NCBI GenBank assembly: GCA_030142905.1
Contig: JASJOG010000019.1
Span: 2,908,796 to 2,972,795 of the forward strand
Direction of reading: 5' to 3'
Length of the DNA stretch: 64,000 nucleotides
Source: Heliopora coerulea
Taxonomy: Eukaryota > Cnidaria > Anthozoa > Scleralcyonacea > Helioporidae
A program made the position numbers and the translations under genes. The notes beneath the pieces are model-generated. The model was given only the letters and a program-made list of their open reading frames with translations. It did no database searches and was not told the origin of the DNA. Shown in pieces: positions 23,327 through 35,100 of this stretch (positions are counted from its first letter, which is position 1; each line of letters begins with the position of its first letter).

Positions 23327-26300
23327 GTAAGCCAAACGATTAACTCTCAATATTTACGTCTCTTGTGGCCAATTTTGTGACGATTTTGTTATCTTCGTGA
23401 TGGAGACTTATGTGGACCCTGGTAACTTGTTGGCAGGGGGTTTTAACTTTGGTTTTGAGTACAATTACAGTTTTGTTCGGTTGTAGTTTGTATCATACTC
23501 AACAACTGTTTACCGTCCCGATAACTTTTCTCACTTGTTATCAAGTATTTATGTAATGTAGGACAGAATACCGTCGTGACGGTTTCTTTACTGGGAAACT
23601 GGGAAAAAGTATTCCGGAATCAGCTTGTATTAAGTTCTTAAACCTTCTAAACGGCGTAGTCTCACGCATAGGTCGGGTTCTCTCTAGGTTTTGCAGTTTG
23701 TATTCGCTTTGTTTGTACATCTCCAATATTCAAGCGGTGAATGTCGTAGCCCCTCACAAGATGGAAGATCAATTTGCTGACTGAAGTGGACTCAGTTTGT
23801 CAAAAAAGTTCATAGTTTTCAATGTTGAATACATATGCGTTGGCATTAATAACAAACTGCAAGAGTTGAGGTTTTTTTTTAAGTAGAAGAAAGTGCTGAC
23901 AATAAATTTTAATTATTGACTTATTGCTTCACTTCCGTTATAATGTAGCGTCTCATGCATGCAATTGTCAAAACAATACTAAATTAGAGAAAAATTTTCA
24001 TCTTTTTTTCTTTATCCCAAAATATCAGGCATATGGCCAGGTTCTGTTGACTCTGCCCAAAAGTTTGACAGTCTTGAAAACTTCTATCTCAAAGTGTAAG
24101 CAGTTGTGTCACCCTAAGTTAAATTATTGGAGTAAGTCCAAGCTAACAGCTCCTCTGAAGGAACTGTTATTATACTGGACCTCCCAAAACGGCACTGTCC
24201 AGTACATTACCTTCCCAACAGAATATTTCATGAACTGACCTACACTGCTAAAGTTGAGAGAGCAGTGGTTGGGTTACCAGATTACAGCTCTACCAAGTGA
24301 GCTATCAAAATATTCTTTTCATGTTACCCTGAGGATGATTCAGAAATAGAGTTGAAACACTGCACATCCTCATGGATGTCAAGCGTTAAGTTGTCAAGAG
24401 AATTTCTTGTGCACTTAAATTGGATTAAACGAGCATACTGTTCCCAGTTGAATCAACAGCTCGATTGGTAAAGCAGTGGTCCTTTAACCCAAAGATGCAA
24501 GTTCAAATCCCACTCTAGTTAACTTTTCTAGTTGACTTTAGCAGTGTAGGTCAATTCATGAAACATTCTGTTCTTGTTACCCCAAGGGTGATTCTGAAAC
24601 TACCTTTCCACAAATGTTAATTTTTCCTGGTTTTTGCCTCTGAGTCGAAATTTAGGGCCTCGCAGGAGAGAACACTAGTTTTCAACTGGCCAGAAGTTAT
24701 TGCAAATTTTTGTACTATGCAACTTTCAATTTAAGACTCAGCTGGTGTTTTGTCCTGTTGACTTTAGACTTCATCAGGGCATCAAATAATAATCTTGTAG
24801 TTTATTTACAAAGAAAGAAATTTTTGAGTGTTGTAATATGGCCCTTGTAAAGAGTTAGGCCATGAATTTGGCATATGTAATGGTGATAATGGTGGTGGAG
24901 TCATGGGTATGTTCAACATATTTTTGGCATTTACACTCAAATACACAAAAGAAGAAGGAAATTTTCAGGACTTTAATCTTATATTTACACATCTTACGGC
25001 AATATAAATCAAAAGCTTGCTGCTAGTTAGCCAAGACATTTAAAATTTTGACCTAGATACAAGTTTAAACCCATACTGTTCATTGAAATCATTGCAGTAA
25101 ACATTGTGTTTACTTTAATTATGTAGGTTATTATAACTGCAGTCGTTGGTCTTTGCAGTTGCTCTGTACGTGGACAAAAACTGGTAGGTGAAATGCACAG
25201 GAAACTTTGTTTTTAAAATGTTGAGTAGGAACAATTACTTACATTGCTTATTATAGGAAAACATACAGTACTAACAATTGGTCATTTTGTGATGCACCAG
25301 GATTTGACTTACAGCATGTATTGTGACCATAGTTGTTATCATGAGAAAATTGTAAAATCATACAGTTAAAAAGTGGTTACAGTACCAGGATCAATCTTTA
25401 GTAGCATCAATTTTTCTTCTCTGATGATTCAAAATAACAAAATCCCCTTATGCAAAAGTACTTGTCAAAACTGCAGAGGATTAGAAAATGATCTGTAAAC
25501 CAATGCCATAAATTTAATTAAGCATGGCTTGACTTTTTAGCAATCTTGTTCTCACTCAAATATTTTTATATTTTTGTTTTCCAACATTTTATTTTCCAAA
25601 ATTGGTGAAGCTGAAAAATAATCCTAATCACAAAAAATTTACTGAACAGAAGATGTTTCTGAAACATTCCTATTAATAGGATCTATGAAATAGAAAGTTA
25701 CCTTTTGAAAATTTCTGAATTATGAGTTGGAGTACACTGTCTTAATAGGATTACGTTAAGTATGAAGGATTAAGGAGATAATATAAGGATTAAAACATGA
25801 AGTATCATCCTGTTAGGTGCACTATGTTAAGAATATGAAGTATCTGCTTTTTTGTCCTCAGTTGTATATGGATTGTTGTACAGTTCAAGCATGAGTTCAA
25901 GATTTGGAACTCATATAATTGTACTAAAAAGGGATACACATATTGTATAAATCTTTCCAACTTCTTCATGATTGATGATTACTTACACCAGCATTGGTTT
26001 GAAGTGAAAAACTATTTTTGGTTGACATCTATGGTTCCATCTCATAATTGAGCTCCTTTTCCTTTAGATAAGCTGGTATTCTGGTTTATGTATTTTCTGT
26101 GCATTCCTGTCTGTCATTCTTGCCATCTGTTATGGAACTGCAATGTCTGACTTCTATGATGAGTTGAAGAGTGACACTTCGGCTGTGGACAAATTCTATT
26201 CAAGGCAATATGTGGCTGTATACATGCGAACAAGTTACTACACCCACTGTGTCTCTTCAGAAAAGAAAGCAGAGATTGAACGTGAGCGAACTGGCAACCG

Positions 26301-26544
26301 TGATGTTGACAAAGTTGAATCAGACACTCAGAGGAAACTAATTAGTGAGATGAACAAACATGGTCGAAATGGTTTGGGTTTCTCTGCAGTGTTCATGGCC
26401 TTGGCAGTACTGGAGTTTGTGTTTGCAAGTTCTGGGATAATGTATGCCTGTACCGCAGCAGGATGGTGCAACAAGAGAACTTACAACCCTCAATCAAAGT
26501 CTGTCATTACTGTTCACCATTCACGGGCAACTGGTTTATTATAG
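23168..26544 (+). CDS. Four-transmembrane protein, MS4A/CD20-like (230 aa, three exons)
   Basis: The exons 23168-23326, 25127-25183 and 26068-26544 join in phase 0 to 230 residues. Four hydrophobic helices are visible: about 12-36 (LVAGLQILIGVLLMIFGIVV), 45-67 (GLGIWIGLVVIITAVVGLCS), 75-96 (SGLCIFCAFLSVILAICYG) and 173-204 (GFSAVFMALAVLEFVFASSG). A charged loop of about 75 residues lies between helices 3 and 4. The order, the QIL.G start of helix 1 and the GIW.GLV motif of helix 2 resemble the MS4A family of membrane channel or adaptor proteins. The start Met is the first in the exon, with a stop-rich region upstream. Another small tetraspan family remains possible. Confidence 0.7.
24222..24600. 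mobile_element. Inverted pair of tRNA-derived SINE-like sequences
   Basis: On the + strand near 24461-24532, an A-box-like AGCTCGATTGGTAAAGC and a B-box-like AGTTCAAATCCC have tRNA spacing. On the minus strand near 24236-24310 is a second A box, TAGCTCACTTGGTAGAGC. The pair is bounded by inverted arms (TTTCATGAACTGACCTACAC near 24226 and its complement near 24545). The sequences are too degenerate for real tRNAs. It lies in intron 1 of the tetraspan gene. Confidence 0.6.
25127..25183 (+). CDS. Tetraspan gene exon 2
   Basis: A 57-base exon between acceptor TTAATTATGTAG and donor CTG|GTAGGT. It encodes VIITAVVGLCSCSVRGQKL, the rest of helix 2. It joins exons 1 and 3 without a frame change. Confidence 0.75.
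26068..26544 (+). CDS. Tetraspan gene exon 3
   Basis: The acceptor is CTTTTCCTTTAG. The reading frame is open from ISWYSGLCIF to the stop at 26542-26544 and encodes helix 3, the charged loop, helix 4 and a short cytoplasmic tail ending in RATGLL. Confidence 0.85.
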   Translation: MSWYSGLCIFCAFLSVILAICYGTAMSDFYDELKSDTSAVDKFYSRQYVAVYMRTSYYTHCVSSEKKAEIERERTGNRDVDKVESDTQRKLISEMNKHGRNGLGFSAVFMALAVLEFVFASSGIMYACTAAGWCNKRTYNPQSKSVITVHHSRATGLL

Positions 26545-27515
26545 CTTTGTCAAGTTTGTACTTCATTTAAGGATTGTTGCATATAATGTTCAATGGCTTT
26601 GTTGAGTTTACCATAAAATATTTGTGGTAAAGTACTGCTTTAATTAATTAAATTGCTGTTGCAGGATCATACATAGACATTTAATGTACATTATTTTGTG
26701 TAAACATTCTACTCATTCATGTGACAAAGGTAACAAAAGGTTGGATCAAGTGACCAGTTGGTCACCCAATGCCAATGGAGAGTTCACCTATTTTGTGTCA
26801 GGAAATTGTTCAAAGATTTACCACTTTATTAGTAATTCATCCCAGATTTAAAACCATTCTACTTGGTGGTTGTTCATCCACTTAAAGAATCAACCATCAT
26901 CACATAATTGGTAGTCAAGTTGGAAAAAATGGTTGCTATTGGCCCTGCCATGGCTGATAGAAACAAGAACTGACAGCTATGATGGTAGATATTGTTTCCA
27001 GCAGAAAATCTTTCAAACCCTGCCAATACTGTGATGGCATGGGTTTAAAGGTTACCCTGCATGCTTGTGTAGAGCCTCTGGTACCCAATGTATTTGAAGT
27101 CCAATGTGATCCAGACATGAAGTGGTTTTTCATTATTATTTTATCAACTGGCCTTGCTTTTTTTGAAGATTTTTAAGCATGGAACTTAAGGATTTTGTTT
27201 TGCCTGTTGCTTTTGAACATAAAGATGAAAATCGTTTTTGTAATGTGTCTGCAAACTTATTCCAGGGTTAGGGTTGATCTGTTCCGTTTGTTTCACATTG
27301 GGCTTGTTTGTTCTGGATATTCATCCCTTTTGGGAAATCTTTTTGTGGTAAACTGACAATGTGTAAACATTTTCATAACAGCTTGAGTTTATTGCTTCTG
27401 CTTTAATGTATTTTTACTGGACATCACTCTCATTGCGTTGTGATGATGTAACTTTTATTTCATTGCATATTAATGTGTTTCGTAAGGTGTAATAAAATCT
27501 TGTTTCTATGACTGC
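26545..27515 (+). other. 3'UTR of the tetraspan gene
   Basis: AATAAA at 27491-27496 is followed by a TTGT-rich stretch. There is no further reading frame of note in between. Confidence 0.6.
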
Positions 27516-28400
27516 ACTTGATGGCTTTATTTAATGTAGTAATGTGAAAAATGTTTGTACTCCTTAATGTGCGTGTTGTTGAATATTTTTAGATCGCTCT
27601 GAAACGCATCGAAATTACCCCAAAATATGGTAATTTCTCTGGGGAAAAAAATTTACGAAAAAAATAAAAGCGATAACAATTGGCTTTCGAGAATTTTTCG
27701 TCAATTTAAAAGCATTTGGAATCATAACATATGACAATTCAGCCTAAATAACCAAATTTCCAATTCACTTTAAACTTTATAGGATAACACTCCGATCACT
27801 TCTGGTCATCAAATTGACTTTTGTTTTCGAGGAAAAAACTTGGGGAAAATTGTGCCATACTATAAAGGGGTTAACCCACGGCCTTTAATGGTTTTGCGAC
27901 ATGCTCAAAAGCCGAAAAAATTTAATATTTTACCCATCCCGTGTGGAAATTAGGGGAAACGACATGGCTGATGTTGCGAGAAATAGTTTTGACGAAATTG
28001 ACACTCGGAACACTTGTTTTTTTGTTGTTTTGTTTGGTTTTTTTTATTTGTTTTGTTTTGTTTGTTTATTTATATAGTTAAGCGCCGTCATATCTAACAC
28101 TCTATTTTAGGAATTCTTTTTTGGACGAGGGATATGAAATTTGTGAGGGAAACCTCTTAAGACAGCTTGCACACGACTCTCACGTGACACCCAACCCTGC
28201 ACGTGCATGTGTGCAACTGCCTTGAACCATGACTTGTTCATCTTCAAACGAAGATGTGTAGGTTGAAAAGTGTACATTTGTATGAGTTAAAGTTCTGTAT
28301 TGACAAGTTGGAAGGTTCAAGGAAGGTCTAGGCTTTCAAGATAATCGACGTTTTTGTCCAGCGAAGTGAGGGGCAACAGCTGGTCTCGAAGAAACAGCGA
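27516..28400. other. Intergenic segment, no gene seen
   Basis: AT-rich, with a T-rich low-complexity stretch (TTTG/TTTA units) at about 28016-28078. No coding or RNA feature is supported. Confidence 0.4.
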
Positions 28401-30407
28401 CCTCGAGAAACAAGATGATGGACTTGTAAATAAAGGAATATTGCTCGGGATTTATCGGTGAGTGTTTTTGTTATTCTAACCCGTTGTCCTGAAGTAATGA
28501 ACTAGACATGTTAGTCGTTGTGATTGAAGAACCAGAAGGGAATTGAAGTCTGGTTATAAATACAGCCCAGCAAATAATTTTGATAAGAACCATCATTAAC
28601 ACAATTCAGACTTACAAGTCTAACTGGAGTTATATAAATTGCAGCCATTTTGTCCATAAGCGATTCATAGAACTTGAACATAGTTTTTGAGTTTCATGGT
28701 TACAGTACAGTGAAGGATCAATATAAGTATTGTCTCCCCGCTTCTACGTTTGAGGGGACAACACCTAAAGGTATGTTTAATTATCGTCTCCACGCTTCAT
28801 TTCTATAATTTCCTATATTAAACAAAAAAGAAAGTTGTTGTCGTTGCCCAAGTGTTTTCTTAAAGCCTCTTTACTCTTCGAGATTTCCTCAGATTTCCTG
28901 CGTGATGACATGGAAATGACGTACTTGCTTTTACAAGAGGGTGCCTGCTGAAGGTCTGCCAAGTTTGACCAGATTCAGACCCGCGACCTATTTGACCCAA
29001 ATTTGTCCACACGACCTTTGGTTTGAAAACCCCTGTTCTAACACATTTTCTGCTAGAAATACCACCAAATTTTACATTTTCACATATCAACAAAGTTTTT
29101 CAAAACTGTATTTCACACATGTGGGTGGATACTTCCTCCAGTTAGCCAGAGTTAGCCAAAGCACAAGTAAACAAGCTAAAAGATTGTTGGAACTTAGTCA
29201 CCAAAAGACTGGACACCTTCTCCAACTGTGATATCCCAGTAAGTGATCTGAGACCTTTATAAAGACAAACATGGCTTTGCTTTATCATATGAATGTCACG
29301 TGTATTATATCATGGTTGGCTTGATTTCTCTTTTTCAGAGGAGGTTAACAAATAACTTATTAACCTCCTCAAGACATCCATGAACTTTTGACAAAATTTT
29401 GCTCTTGCTATTTTCATAGTCTGAAAAATTTGCTTATGCATGTTCAAAAGCCAACATCAAGGGACTCTATCCCAAATGTTTAGGATATTGGCTTCCAACA
29501 TAAAGTAAATGTTTTTGTTTGTGGGATTACACCTTGACTGCCTAGAGAAGGATAACCAAGGCAACTGCCCTGGGATCCAGACTTTCAAGGTGGCTGGACA
29601 GACTGTAAGAACCTAGCCTAAGAAGTAACTTAATAACCCTTCAGAGGAGGTACAATTATGTGGTATTTTGAGAAATTTTCACTTAGAAGAGCATTTAAAA
29701 ACAGTTTCATTTTCACTAAAAAATAATATTGGCACCCACTTGATGGGTTATGGGTAAAACAAACTGCTTCCCTGTTTTCCTTTACAAAGAAAAATTGTTT
29801 TCTCTTATTGTTTTATCTTCATTTTGTAATTTTATAGTCTGACGATGGGAAAACTGCCATTAATGAATCAGTGGATTATCAAAACATCCAGTTGTTTACT
29901 GCTGAAATGTGTATGCTCACACCCACTCATCCATCATACATCCACCTACTTAGCCAAACCACCCACCCATACACTTCACAGTTCAACCACCCACCCGACC
30001 ATACAGTCCATTCATCCATGCACACTCTCCATCCATACACTGCATTGTGACATTTCATCAGTGGAATTCAACAGAATGAAGTGGAGGCCTAATGGGCATG
30101 AGAAGGGTGAATAACTGTCTCTAAAATAGTCTTCATAGTAATGTTAAGAAATCTTTACTTTGTGATATTTTTTTATAAACAGGAACAGTAGGTGACCCAC
30201 CATGGCAATATTTCTCAGCTATTTGCTGGTATTATGAAATTCAGCTTTATGCAAAGCTGAAATACCCCAAGTGATTGGTTGCATCAACCTGGGACAGTTC
30301 TCCTAGTGAAGCCTGGTCATTTCCAGATGCTCTCAAGAAGTGCTATAACATGAGATGAACAAGTTTTGGCTAACACAATGTATTTGCCGGTCAGTAAAAT
30401 TGACAGG

Positions 30408-30575
30408 ATGACATTCGGATACATCAGGATGACAATTGGATATGCCAGGATGACAATTGGATATGCCAGGATGACAATTGGATATGCCAGGATGACAATT
30501 GGATATGCCAGGATGACAATTGGATACACCTGGATGACAATCGGATAAGCTTGGATGACAATCGGATACACCAGG
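30408..30575. repeat. 21-bp minisatellite, 8 units
   Basis: The unit is close to ATGACAATTGGATATGCCAGG. Four central copies are identical and the outer four vary. The 21-base period keeps frame (MTIGYAR) on the + strand, and the minus strand is open too. Confidence 0.9.
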
Positions 30576-31221
30576 AAGGTCTTGGTTAAGAATTCCTTGA
30601 TGGAGTTGCTTGTGTTGGGTCTTGCCCGGTGCTCTGTCAACTTAAATGACAAACTGATGTTGGGTCAAGAAGTTTACTTGCACTATGCCACTGCAAGTGA
30701 GGTGGGAATTGGAGATATTGCTCAGAGAATATTACAGCTTGCTGGTAAAGTGAACGAACTTTGAATGAAGCTGAATATGTTTGCTTAACCATCATAGTTC
30801 TTTTAAATCCTGGTAAGTGTTAATGTTAGGTTTTTGGTTTAGCATTATGTAGGGTAGCTGGATTGTGTGGTGTGTTTTTGATATAGTATATGGTGTGGCA
30901 GTTAGTGATCTTGTGTGGTGTGATTTTCGTGAGGTAAACAATGACGTGTTGTTTTCTGGGGCTTTGTTTTGTGATGAGTGGTGTGACATGATATGGTGTA
31001 ATGATATAGTGTGACCTTTGAAGCTTCATGCGATATGCTGCTTCTGGTGTAATGTCAATTGAAGTATTTGTGTATGGTGAGAGAAGGCGGTTTCTGTTCT
31101 TTAGCATTTTTGATTTAGCTGATGGTGTTTAATTGAGAAAGAAATGCTGGCTAGATGTGATGCAGCAATGTAGCCTGTGTGGTGTGGTATTATCAAATAA
31201 CACAGGATTGGCAGGGAAGAC

Positions 31222-31392
31222 AAGGGAAGGAAAGGAAAGGAAAGGGAAGGGAAGGGAAGAGATGAGACAAGACAAGACAAGATGCGAACAGAAGAGAAAA
31301 GAAGAAAACAATGGAGGAGAAAAGGGAAGAGGAGAGAACAGAAGGGAAGGCAAGGGAGAGGAATGGAATGGAAGAGAAGGGAAGGGTGGCCC
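31222..31392. repeat. Polypurine tract (GGAAA/GGGAA)n
   Basis: About 170 bp almost purely A/G on the + strand. ORFs across it on both strands are compositional artefacts. Confidence 0.85.
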
Positions 31393-31851
31393 AAGTTTGT
31401 GAGAAAACCCAGTGAGGTATGTGTAGTTCGACATTGGTCAACCTCTTTTAACCTACATTTATGCTCTCCTAATAACTTTCCCTTCAAAAGCAACCCACTC
31501 TCCTTAAACTTGCGTCATTAAATCAGGAACAGAGGCGATAAAGTTATATTTATTTTCATTTAAATTTAATTTTTATTTCATTTTAGAATTTCGACTAAAA
31601 ATAGAATAAAAATGAAATATAAATATTAGTTCAGTTGAATTAAAAATGACTTTTTTAAATTTATTTTTTATATTCATGTTTTCTTTCTATCTTATTTTTG
31701 TTTTAAAATAACAACGTGCAAGATTTTAGCGTATGTATTGCACGTGTAATCACGTTTGGGAGTTTCTATGTGCATGCGTACAATTATATGAAGTATACGT
31801 GACTGGTGAAAAAAGCTTCTTGTTTCTTTCTCGTCGTATTTTCAAAATCAG

Positions 31852-32128
31852 TTTTGAATGTAAAGAAGATTGGGAGAATGACATAATGCAAAGTGAAGAA
31901 GAATTCACTAGACTGAGCCTACAAGATCACCATTGGAAAGAACGCTCGAATGACGAGTGTGAACCTGATAGCAGTGGCTCATATTCCAGTAAACCGGAAA
32001 GACTTGTGGAAAACGAATATCTTGGACGATCGTCCACGACGTATCTTGCTCTTAAAATACCAATGCAAAAGATACATTTTGTTGACAATTACGAGCCACT
32101 TCGTCGGTGTCAAAGAGCGATTCCAGAA
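31852..32128 (+). CDS. EXD3: EXD3-like gene, exon preceding the exonuclease domain
   Basis: The acceptor is TTCAAAATCAG and the donor GAA|GTGTGT. It has 1+276 bases. An acidic, Ser-rich stretch is followed by TYLALKIPMQKIHFVDNYEP, the conserved segment that enters the exonuclease domain. It exits in phase 0, matching the next exon. Confidence 0.7.
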
Positions 32129-35100
32129 GTGTGTTGAATTTTTTTTGGTCTTGATAAAAGTTTGTTCTAACAATAACTAGTTTGACCGATGACTTTTGAA
32201 AAGCTTACGCAAAGAATTGAATGTATAATTCTTGGAATAGCACTTAAGAAGGTGGCGTTTTCGTAGGCAGACGTTGAATGAATCCACTAAACTTTTATCC
32301 TGTGAAGTATGAGTGTTAGCGCCCAAGCCAGCGAATAGCTGCAAGGTTTGTGACAGGGACATGGAATCCAGCGTTCCCTGTCAGTCCAACACTAGAATGT
32401 GCTTCCTTAAAGCCCTGCAGGAATGCTCGAGGGTCCATATTTGTAGTTGCCCGTCTTTAGGAAAACAGTGGACGTGATATTGGTCTGTACAATCTATCGT
32501 GAACCAATCGTTTGTTTATTTTTTTTATCTTAAAAGCCCGGCGTGACACTTGGATTTGATGCCGAATGGAAACCGCAAATGTGCCAAGCAGGTTTAGCAC
32601 AAAGGTATCTTTGATGAAGTACATGTTTAAAGATAACGTATACGTAGATAACATATAGATACAAAAATAGGCGTAGATATAGGGGTATGTGAACCCATAG
32701 CATGAACATGAACTTACCCGTAGACATCAGAAGACGTAGGTATTATTCATTCTTAGATTTTTTTTTTTTTTAACTTGTTCTATACTAGCCTGCTACAACA
32801 ATATTTTGTTAGCTTGTGTTGACCAATAATTGACAGTGTATACAGTTCTATATCAGTTTCGTTTTATACTTCTTATATTGATTTGTTTGTATTAACTTCA
32901 AGGCCGTTGTTAGCGTTTATTTGCGGCTTTTTTATATCTTTTTTTTCAAGATTGTCCATCGTACAACTATCACTTCGAGACACAGTTTATACTCTGGACG
33001 TCATTGCTTTGGCTGAGATAATTCCTGAGCCTTCAATGTTAGCTTTCGCGAATGCTGTTTTTGCCAGTGAAAATGTTTTGAAATTAGGTAATAAATGTAC
33101 AGTATTGATTACTTATTAACCAAGTGCAGGGTCTGTCGAGTAGTACGCAGTCTGTTGTTGTTAATCCATTGCAATACGGACCTGAATTTGGTTTGTTTGT
33201 CTTTAAGTCAACTCGGAAATGTTCCCGCCAAAACTTGCCAGTCCATAGGGAAAATGTATTGCACAGCAAGGCAGCCAATCAATGGCCGTCTTTTGGGTTC
33301 ACCTATCATATCCTTACATATTTTGCATCTTCTACTTTAAGCTAACCCAGGGCCAAATAAATAATTTGAGTGAGTGCCACTTCGCAAGTGAAAATGTGAA
33401 AACAGCCTTAGCCACAAATGGAAAAACCTTGTGCTATTTGACCTTTTAATTGTTTTTTTATAGGTTATGGGGTGGAGTCAGACTTTACAGCTCTGGTAAC
33501 AACGTTACTTGTCATGGAGAAAGCCATTAAGAAGATGAAAAGATTTGTTGATCTATGTACGTTGAGTTAGTTGGTAAGTAAATTGAAACTGTCCTGGATC
33601 ATCTCTGTTCACCTTGCCTCCATTGTCTCAGGTAAGGAAGATCAAAAAAGACAAGTAATTCCCGATCATTTAACCTCAGGAATGAATTATACCCGGTCAC
33701 GTTTTCGTCAGAAAGTGATTCCCGGTCATTTATAACTGGCGATGAATGTGGGGTTGGTTAATCCACCGTCTTAACGTGCATGAGCTTTGGTTATGTAAGT
33801 GCATGAAAAGAGATCAATTTTTTTTTGTTCGCGTGTGCCTTGCAGAGAATGCTGTAAATCAAGTTAAGCCTGGTCCAAATTTGTCATAAGAACGGGATTT
33901 TTTAGAGTGCTGATTGTAGGGGATTTTCGTGCCAAGTGTGAAAATTTTTTTTCGGACCGTCCAAGATGACCGCCAATCTAATCTTAAGAGTCTTGAGAAC
34001 TGGAATTATTTCTCTTTTAACGGTCAACGACAGACGGTTGCTGAGTTCCTCTGGATCGTTAGAAACAAGAACAAAACTGTTCACGATTATCAGCCTTTCT
34101 TACCACAAGCGTGTGCCAGATTTTAGCGGTGAAATCTGTATTCTAAGCAAAAACAACTTTGCTTTAAGTAAGCCAAGACTACCGATCTCATGTCGGAGAC
34201 ATTAGCGACCCTCTCACGGCAGTTTTCGTTTTTTTAATTTTAAATTGTTATGCAGCTGTTTGAAATTCCTGTTATCAAGAAAAAGATTGACAAAAGAACA
34301 AAATCCCTCATGAGCTATGGCCACCTTAGTAAAAAGGGATCAAGTCTGTTGGTTCAACAGTGCCTTGGTTTACCGTTGGACAAAGCCCATCAGTTGTCAG
34401 ATTGGGAACAGCGACTGTTGCTTGAGAAACAAATTGTCTATGCAAGTAAGACTATTTATAAGACTTTGCTGATTGGTTTGGCTAAAGTTAATACCAGGGG
34501 TGGGTCTAGAATATTTTTCACGTTAGGCAAATTTTTAAAAAGCACTAAACAGGGGGTGGATGACTATAAGCATCCCCTTCATTCTCTCTTGGCTAAATTT
34601 CAGAGCAAATGGACATTTGCGGGATTGATTTCAGAGCAAATCCCGAAATGGTTCTTAAAAATGACCAACTTACACAGTAAAAGTGGAAAGTTTTAGTCTT
34701 CTATTGTTATTATTAAGTGCCATGATTCAATATTTAACAAAAAGAACGGGGAAGTATAAATGATGATTTAAAAGTTTAATATGTTCAGGATGAAATTACA
34801 GTAAAAAGGTTGACTTAGATGAAGGCAAATGAAACATTCCAATGCGATGATTCAATACTACACTCTTGCTACACACATGCAAACTCAGCACTAAATAATG
34901 TACAAAGTGTGTAATGATCTACGTGAAATATGCTATGACTCCAAAGAAGTAGAGCTGTGCAGACAGTTTCCAAATTGCTCAGACCTGTTAAAGGAAGCGC
35001 ATGAAAATAAATCAAAAATACAACTCTGAAGTAAAATAATAGGTGCTTTCACCCAAGGCAAAAAATAATGACGGTCCTTAAAGAGAGGAGACGGTTCACT

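Larger units (their letters stand above)
28400..31851 (+). other. Possible upstream part of the EXD3-like gene
   Basis: A good donor (ATCG|GTGAGT at 28457/28458) could end a 5' exon. Protein-like stretches appear near 29838 (after TTTTATAG: SDDGKTAINESVDYQNIQLF), 30185 (GDPPWQYFSAICWYYEIQL) and 30576-30744 (LMELLVLGLARCSVNLNDK). They lie in different frames without convincing splice pairs, so I cannot assemble them. They may be N-terminal EXD3 exons or decayed sequence. Confidence 0.25.

Noticed and set aside
24461..24532. Genuine tRNA gene
   Set aside because: A and B boxes are present but the acceptor and anticodon stems do not pair; a SINE-like origin fits better.
31101..31521. ORFs across the 31.2-kb purine tract
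   Set aside because: Low-complexity translation on both strands with no domain.
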